From Lachnospiraceae bacterium (lineage in GTDB: Bacteria; Bacillota_A; Clostridia; Lachnospirales; Lachnospiraceae), in NCBI GenBank assembly GCA_017464045.1, contig JAFUEG010000332.1:1-9816 (forward strand): a DNA stretch of 9,816 bases. The letters are read 5' to 3'. The stretch's first letter is position 1. Every line of letters starts with the position of its first letter. This document shows positions 6,475 to 9,816 of the stretch, piece by piece. A program made the translations under genes and the position numbers. The notes below the pieces were generated by a model, which saw nothing but the letters and a program-made list of their open reading frames with translations, did not search any database and was not told the DNA's origin.

Positions 6475-7329
6475 TCAAAGCTCAATATTTTTATTTATTA
6501 TCTGAATAAGCATATCATACTCTGTTTTTTCCTTTATGTTAAAACTCCACTTTAAATATCTTTCTTTAGGCTTATATTTTTCTCTTGTATATTTTATACA
6601 TTGATATGCCCCTTCGATATTACCGTCCTCTGAATATTCATTACCGAAAATCACCGTCTTATTTGCGAAATCAATAAGTATGTTTACTATAACAGGAATA
6701 AGCTCATTATTTATCTGTGTCAGATATGCTTCTGTTTTTTGAGTTGTCTTTTGTGAATCAAAAATTCCGGCATCAATTATACTTTGGGAAACCGAATTAA
6801 TAAAAAATGATAGCATTGATAAAAGTTGACTGAAAACTCCGTTACATAAGATTATGTCAAAGCTCTCTCCTGTAAAATAATCTTCAAGCTCTTCCATATT
6901 GGAAATCATACGCTCTTTTAAAACATTAAGCATATCACAAATCTTTTTTTCATACTTTTCATGGGTAAGATTTTTTCCCTCCGACCTTACATAAGAAAGA
7001 AGTTTATCACAAAACGCATCTATATCTTCTTCATAAAGTCCGTTTATGGAAAGTCTTTTTATTTCCGTCTTTTCAATATTTACATCATCAAGACGTGCTA
7101 TTCCTTCTCTCATTGCTTCCTCATCTATATCAATCAGGGTTATACCGGAAAATGTTTCATAAAGTTTGTTTACATCTATATCATTACATCTTCCTGCACC
7201 TACTATGGCAAGCTTTTCCCCCGGATATGATAAAACGATATCTGTGAGACTCTCACGATAATCCTTCCAATCAGAAAATGCATCCCTCATTATGAACTTT
7301 TCTTTCAACTGCCTGTATATATTATTCAT
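6475..7329 (-). CDS. Unrecognised protein with methyltransferase-like Rossmann core
   Basis: I do not recognise this 284-residue protein. Residues 39-50 (KLAIVGAGRCND) followed by GITLIDID (62-69) look like motif I and the acidic strand of a class I SAM-dependent methyltransferase, and SFDIILCNGVFSQL (156-169) could be motif IV. A nucleotide-binding Rossmann fold of another kind is possible. Between these lies a charged, helix-rich insert (about 95-155), and the C-terminal part (from about 235) is again charged, ending near KPKERYLKWSFNIKEKTEY. No membrane segment or signal peptide is seen. ATG 7329 has an AAGG site about 10 bases upstream; ATG 7290 is an alternative with a poorer site. The gene lies between the phosphatase and glycerate kinase genes in the same direction, so co-expression is likely. 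Its role in that set is unknown. Confidence 0.72.
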   Translation of the reverse strand: MNNIYRQLKEKFIMRDAFSDWKDYRESLTDIVLSYPGEKLAIVGAGRCNDIDVNKLYETFSGITLIDIDEEAMREGIARLDDVNIEKTEIKRLSINGLYEEDIDAFCDKLLSYVRSEGKNLTHEKYEKKICDMLNVLKERMISNMEELEDYFTGESFDIILCNGVFSQLLSMLSFFINSVSQSIIDAGIFDSQKTTQKTEAYLTQINNELIPVIVNILIDFANKTVIFGNEYSEDGNIEGAYQCIKYTREKYKPKERYLKWSFNIKEKTEYDMLIQIINKNIEL

Positions 7330-7345
7330 TAATTTTTGACCTTGA

Positions 7346-7373
7346 TGTGACAGGGAGCACGTCCCATATCACA
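7346..7373. repeat. Imperfect inverted repeat between phosphatase and Rossmann-protein genes
   Basis: TGTGA (7346-7350) pairs with TCACA (7369-7373), and the inner GGGA (7353-7356) with TCCC (7362-7365) across GCACG. Two small unpaired sides (CA and ATA) separate the stems. No T-run follows on either strand, so it is not a standard terminator. It sits in the only larger gap of the four-gene run and could be an RNA stability element or a copy of a dispersed hairpin repeat. Only one copy is seen here. Confidence 0.45.
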
Positions 7374-7378
7374 AAATT

Positions 7379-8176
7379 TCACTCCAAATATTTTTCCTTA
7401 AGTCTTCCTTGTTCTTCTTTGCTTATATGCAAACCAAAGGTTATAAAGTTCTCAAAGTTTCCGAACTTATCATCAATCTTTTTATATAACGTATCCAGAT
7501 AATCCGGTTCGGCACCAAATAGATACTTTAACGCCTCCTCGGATTTTTCAGATTTTACACCTGTCATATTTTGAAGCATATTAACAAGAGCCTTTATATC
7601 CTCTTTAAGATACACATTAGTTTTAAGATAGTCCTCTTTTATAACGTCTCTCTCCACTCCCAAAATCTCTTCAACAATCACTGATGCAAAGCCTGCTCTG
7701 TCCTTACCTGCCGTACAGTGCCACAATACTCCCTTATCCCTATCATCAAGTAACAGCCTAACAAACTTTTCATATTGGGAAATCGGAAATTCTCCTCCGA
7801 CAAAGCCTATATATGTATTACACATATATGCTTTTGCTTTTTCCGGTTCCATCATGAGCATTTCCATCGCATTTTCATCAGCATCCTTTTCTCTTGTAAC
7901 ACCTGCTGTGAGACTTTCAATTATCGGGAGATGATAATAATCAGTCTGTCCGATAACGGGATCGGGCTTTTCATCCTTTTCCTTATCCGTACGGAAATCA
8001 ACTATAACATCTACACAATCTGAAAGCTTCTTTAAATCATTTTCACTCGCATCAAACAAATGTCCGCTTCTTATAAGCTTTCCTTTTTTTATGCTTTTAT
8101 TATCCTTCGTTACCATTCCGCCAAGATCTCTGGTATTGTGCAGGCTCTCTAATTTTAAAAGTATACTCTCGTTCAT
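7379..8176 (-). CDS. Protein tyrosine/dual-specificity phosphatase (Y_phosphatase3, LipA-like)
   Basis: The 265-residue protein carries the cysteine phosphatase P-loop HCTAGKDRAG (153-162), with catalytic C154 and phosphate-binding R160. It also has the family's early NTRDLGG (14-20), a KLIRSGHL segment (33-40) and VDFRTDKEKDE (59-69). This matches the bacterial Y_phosphatase3 group, which includes Listeria LipA and acts on phosphotyrosine or phosphoinositides. No signal peptide is present, so a cytoplasmic site is expected, unlike secreted virulence phosphatases. The substrate is unknown. ATG 8176 begins five bases after the TAA of the GH13 gene and has only a weak GAGAG site, so its translation is probably coupled to that gene. 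Its tight linkage to a glucan hydrolase suggests housekeeping control or metabolite dephosphorylation, which is inference. Confidence 0.92.
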   Translation of the reverse strand: MNESILLKLESLHNTRDLGGMVTKDNKSIKKGKLIRSGHLFDASENDLKKLSDCVDVIVDFRTDKEKDEKPDPVIGQTDYYHLPIIESLTAGVTREKDADENAMEMLMMEPEKAKAYMCNTYIGFVGGEFPISQYEKFVRLLLDDRDKGVLWHCTAGKDRAGFASVIVEEILGVERDVIKEDYLKTNVYLKEDIKALVNMLQNMTGVKSEKSEEALKYLFGAEPDYLDTLYKKIDDKFGNFENFITFGLHISKEEQGRLKEKYLE

Positions 8177-8181
8177 ATCAA

Positions 8182-9717
8182 TTATCTCTCTTCAAAAATT
8201 ATAAAGGATTGCGGTTTGACTAGTTTTCCATCCATCCCGCCTATCTCAAATATTTTCTCATATCCGCTTACATCAACACCGGTTGAAGCCGCTTTGTTTT
8301 TTGGATTTACCGATATAATCAGACTGCCTCTTTTATAGACAAAGGTTTCATCCTTTTTACTGCAAATAACTTCAAATGAACCGTCTGCCTGCAGGTCTTC
8401 GTACTTATGTCTTAAAGCCAGTATCTTCTTCACAGTATTTAAAAGCGAGGTTTCATCTTCAATCTGCTTTTCCACTGATACTGCGGCTTCGCTCTCATCA
8501 ACCGGCAGATATAAAAGCCTCTTTTCCGCTGTTGAAAATCCGTCATTTAAACCATTATTCCACTGCATAGGCGTTCTGCTTCCGGTACGTGTATATCCGC
8601 CCTCCTTTGAAGGCATATCCGGTATATATTTCATACCAATCTCATCGCCATAATATAAAAACGGTACTCCAGGCATGGTAAATAAAAATGCATATGCAAC
8701 CTTTAATTCATCTTCACTTAAATTAAAGCTTGGTCTTATCGTATCATGATTACAGGTCATAAAGCTTATATATCCCTGATCTTTGGTAAGATTATATTTT
8801 GTGAGATAGTCCTCCAAAAACCTGTTTATATCACCATCCGCATCACTCTTAAAATAACTGTTATCAACTTCATTTGACTCATAATCGCGCATAAGTGTAT
8901 TGTATCCGTTATGCCAATGATCTAGATAAAAATCCATATCAAAACCTGCACTGTTTACAGCAAGGCGTGGATTGCTCCATTCAGAAACCATAGCAGCCTC
9001 AGGATATTCATTATCAAGCATAGCTCTTATATCACGCCATACCTCACAGGTACCGGACTTATCCTCATCATCATCCTTAACAAGTGAGTCAGCCATATCC
9101 ACTCGAAAACCGTCACAGCCCATATCAAGCCAGAAACGCATAACATCCTTTATCGCCTCTCTGGTTGCAAGTGCATCTTCCTCATACATGCCTGTCTGCC
9201 AGCTTTCCTTCTTTTCCTTCCATCCATAATTAAGTGCCGGCTGACACTTAAAGAAGTTAAGCATATATGTACCGTTTCTTTCAGTTTCACCGCCTATATA
9301 CGGATGATTTGCTATACCCTTAATCCAGAAATCAGTCCAAATGTACCTGCCTGAATATTTATTTTTAGTTGCTTTTCCACTTTCTTTAAACCATATATGT
9401 TCCTCGGAAGTATGTCCCGGCACAAGATCCAAAAGTACACGAATACCTTTCCTGTGTGCGGTCTCAAAAAGCTCCTTCATATCATCATTGGTTCCGTATC
9501 TTGGAGCTATTTTCTTATAATCCCTTACATCATATCCGGCATCTTTAAATGGTGAATCAAAGCAAGGATTTATCCAAAGAGCGTTACATCCAAGCTCTGA
9601 TATATAATAAAGCTTTTCAATAATTCCGCGGATGTCACCTATTCCATCAGCGTTGGTATCATAAAATGTTTGAGGATATATCTCATAAAATACTGCTTCT
9701 TTTAACCAGTTTTGCAT
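8182..9717 (-). CDS. GH13 family alpha-glucan hydrolase, cytoplasmic
   Basis: The 511-residue protein has the GH13 TIM barrel and its catalytic triad: nucleophile D207 in GFRVDMAD, acid/base E246 in VSEWSNP, and transition-state D325 in CNHDTIR. A calcium-loop-like DTNADGIGD is at 20-28 and a C-terminal beta domain follows from about residue 425. Region I reads DLVPGH (97-102), with Gly where most members have Asn before the His. There is no signal peptide or anchor, so it should act inside the cell on imported malto- or isomalto-oligosaccharides. The overall layout is like alpha-glucosidase/oligo-1,6-glucosidase enzymes, but I cannot fix the subfamily or linkage. ATG 9717 has AGGAGGAG seven bases upstream, a very strong site. 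It is the first visible gene of a tight run with the phosphatase gene five bases downstream. Confidence 0.93.
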   Translation of the reverse strand: MQNWLKEAVFYEIYPQTFYDTNADGIGDIRGIIEKLYYISELGCNALWINPCFDSPFKDAGYDVRDYKKIAPRYGTNDDMKELFETAHRKGIRVLLDLVPGHTSEEHIWFKESGKATKNKYSGRYIWTDFWIKGIANHPYIGGETERNGTYMLNFFKCQPALNYGWKEKKESWQTGMYEEDALATREAIKDVMRFWLDMGCDGFRVDMADSLVKDDDEDKSGTCEVWRDIRAMLDNEYPEAAMVSEWSNPRLAVNSAGFDMDFYLDHWHNGYNTLMRDYESNEVDNSYFKSDADGDINRFLEDYLTKYNLTKDQGYISFMTCNHDTIRPSFNLSEDELKVAYAFLFTMPGVPFLYYGDEIGMKYIPDMPSKEGGYTRTGSRTPMQWNNGLNDGFSTAEKRLLYLPVDESEAAVSVEKQIEDETSLLNTVKKILALRHKYEDLQADGSFEVICSKKDETFVYKRGSLIISVNPKNKAASTGVDVSGYEKIFEIGGMDGKLVKPQSFIIFEER

Positions 9718-9816
9718 GGTTCTTCTCCTCCTGAAAGTTCTCTATATATGGCGAAAAGATATGTATAATATCCCACTCCCTTTTCACACATATCTCTCAT
9801 CATTATTTATACGCCA
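9718..9816 (-). other. Upstream region of the GH13 gene; possible tail of a preceding gene
   Basis: Next to the GH13 start lies the ribosome binding site AGGAGGAG (9732-9725). From the window edge one minus-strand frame reads ten residues ending ERYV and stops with TGA at 9786-9784; it could be the C-terminus of a preceding co-directional gene, but it is too short to judge. TATTAT (9770-9765) could be a -10, yet no acceptable -35 lies upstream of it. A small GATAT/ATATC inverted repeat (9758-9772) surrounds that spot. I see no firm promoter here. Confidence 0.3.

Noticed and set aside
9758..9772. GATAT/ATATC inverted repeat upstream of the GH13 gene as an operator
   Set aside because: The five-base AT-rich arms are easily met by chance in this sequence and no promoter could be fixed beside them.
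9702..9803. A 32-codon minus-strand frame overlapping the GH13 start
   Set aside because: It has no ribosome binding site and no recognisable sequence, and it contains the GH13 ribosome binding site, so chance is the better explanation.
1..9816. CRISPR array, tRNA or rRNA genes, insertion sequence ends, attachment sites
   Set aside because: No regularly spaced direct repeats, no tRNA-like cloverleaf, no transposase or integrase frame and no long terminal inverted repeats were seen on reading both strands.

Overview
The window is low-GC DNA in which every convincing gene lies on the minus strand, so transcription runs from high to low coordinates. Strong AGGAGG-type ribosome binding sites, AT-rich intergenic DNA and the protein styles point to a Gram-positive anaerobe of the Bacillota, most like Lachnospiraceae (Butyrivibrio/Roseburia type). 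That placement is an inference from style, not a database match.

Right part (about 9816 to 5259): a metabolic run of four closely spaced genes. In order of transcription they are a cytoplasmic GH13 alpha-glucan hydrolase, a tyrosine/dual-specificity phosphatase of the Y_phosphatase3 (LipA-like) type, an unrecognised protein with a methyltransferase-like Rossmann core, and a GlxK/GarK-type glycerate kinase. The run ends at a hairpin plus T-run terminator.

Middle part (about 5330 to 3660): a short unit of two SAM-dependent methyltransferases, one of the LCM/TcmP type and one of the UbiE-like small-molecule type. Its leader is dense: a TTGAAA-17-TATAAT promoter overlapping the end of the glycerate kinase gene, a hairpin, an 11-codon mini-ORF with its own ribosome binding site, and a perfect 16-bp palindrome next to the real start. 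A terminator follows the second methyltransferase gene.

Left part (3646 to 1): a Type III restriction-modification locus with its own promoter. The order is an accessory protein (PD-(D/E)XK nuclease-like core plus a C-terminal Ada-like Cys/His zinc motif), then mod, then res (cut by the window edge). The mod frame is interrupted by one in-frame TAA just after the SAM-binding motif, with the rest of the protein intact and in the same frame downstream. Mod should therefore be truncated and the system inactive, unless the stop is read through, suppressed or a sequence error. The most notable points are the broken mod gene and the accessory nuclease-like gene heading the operon.
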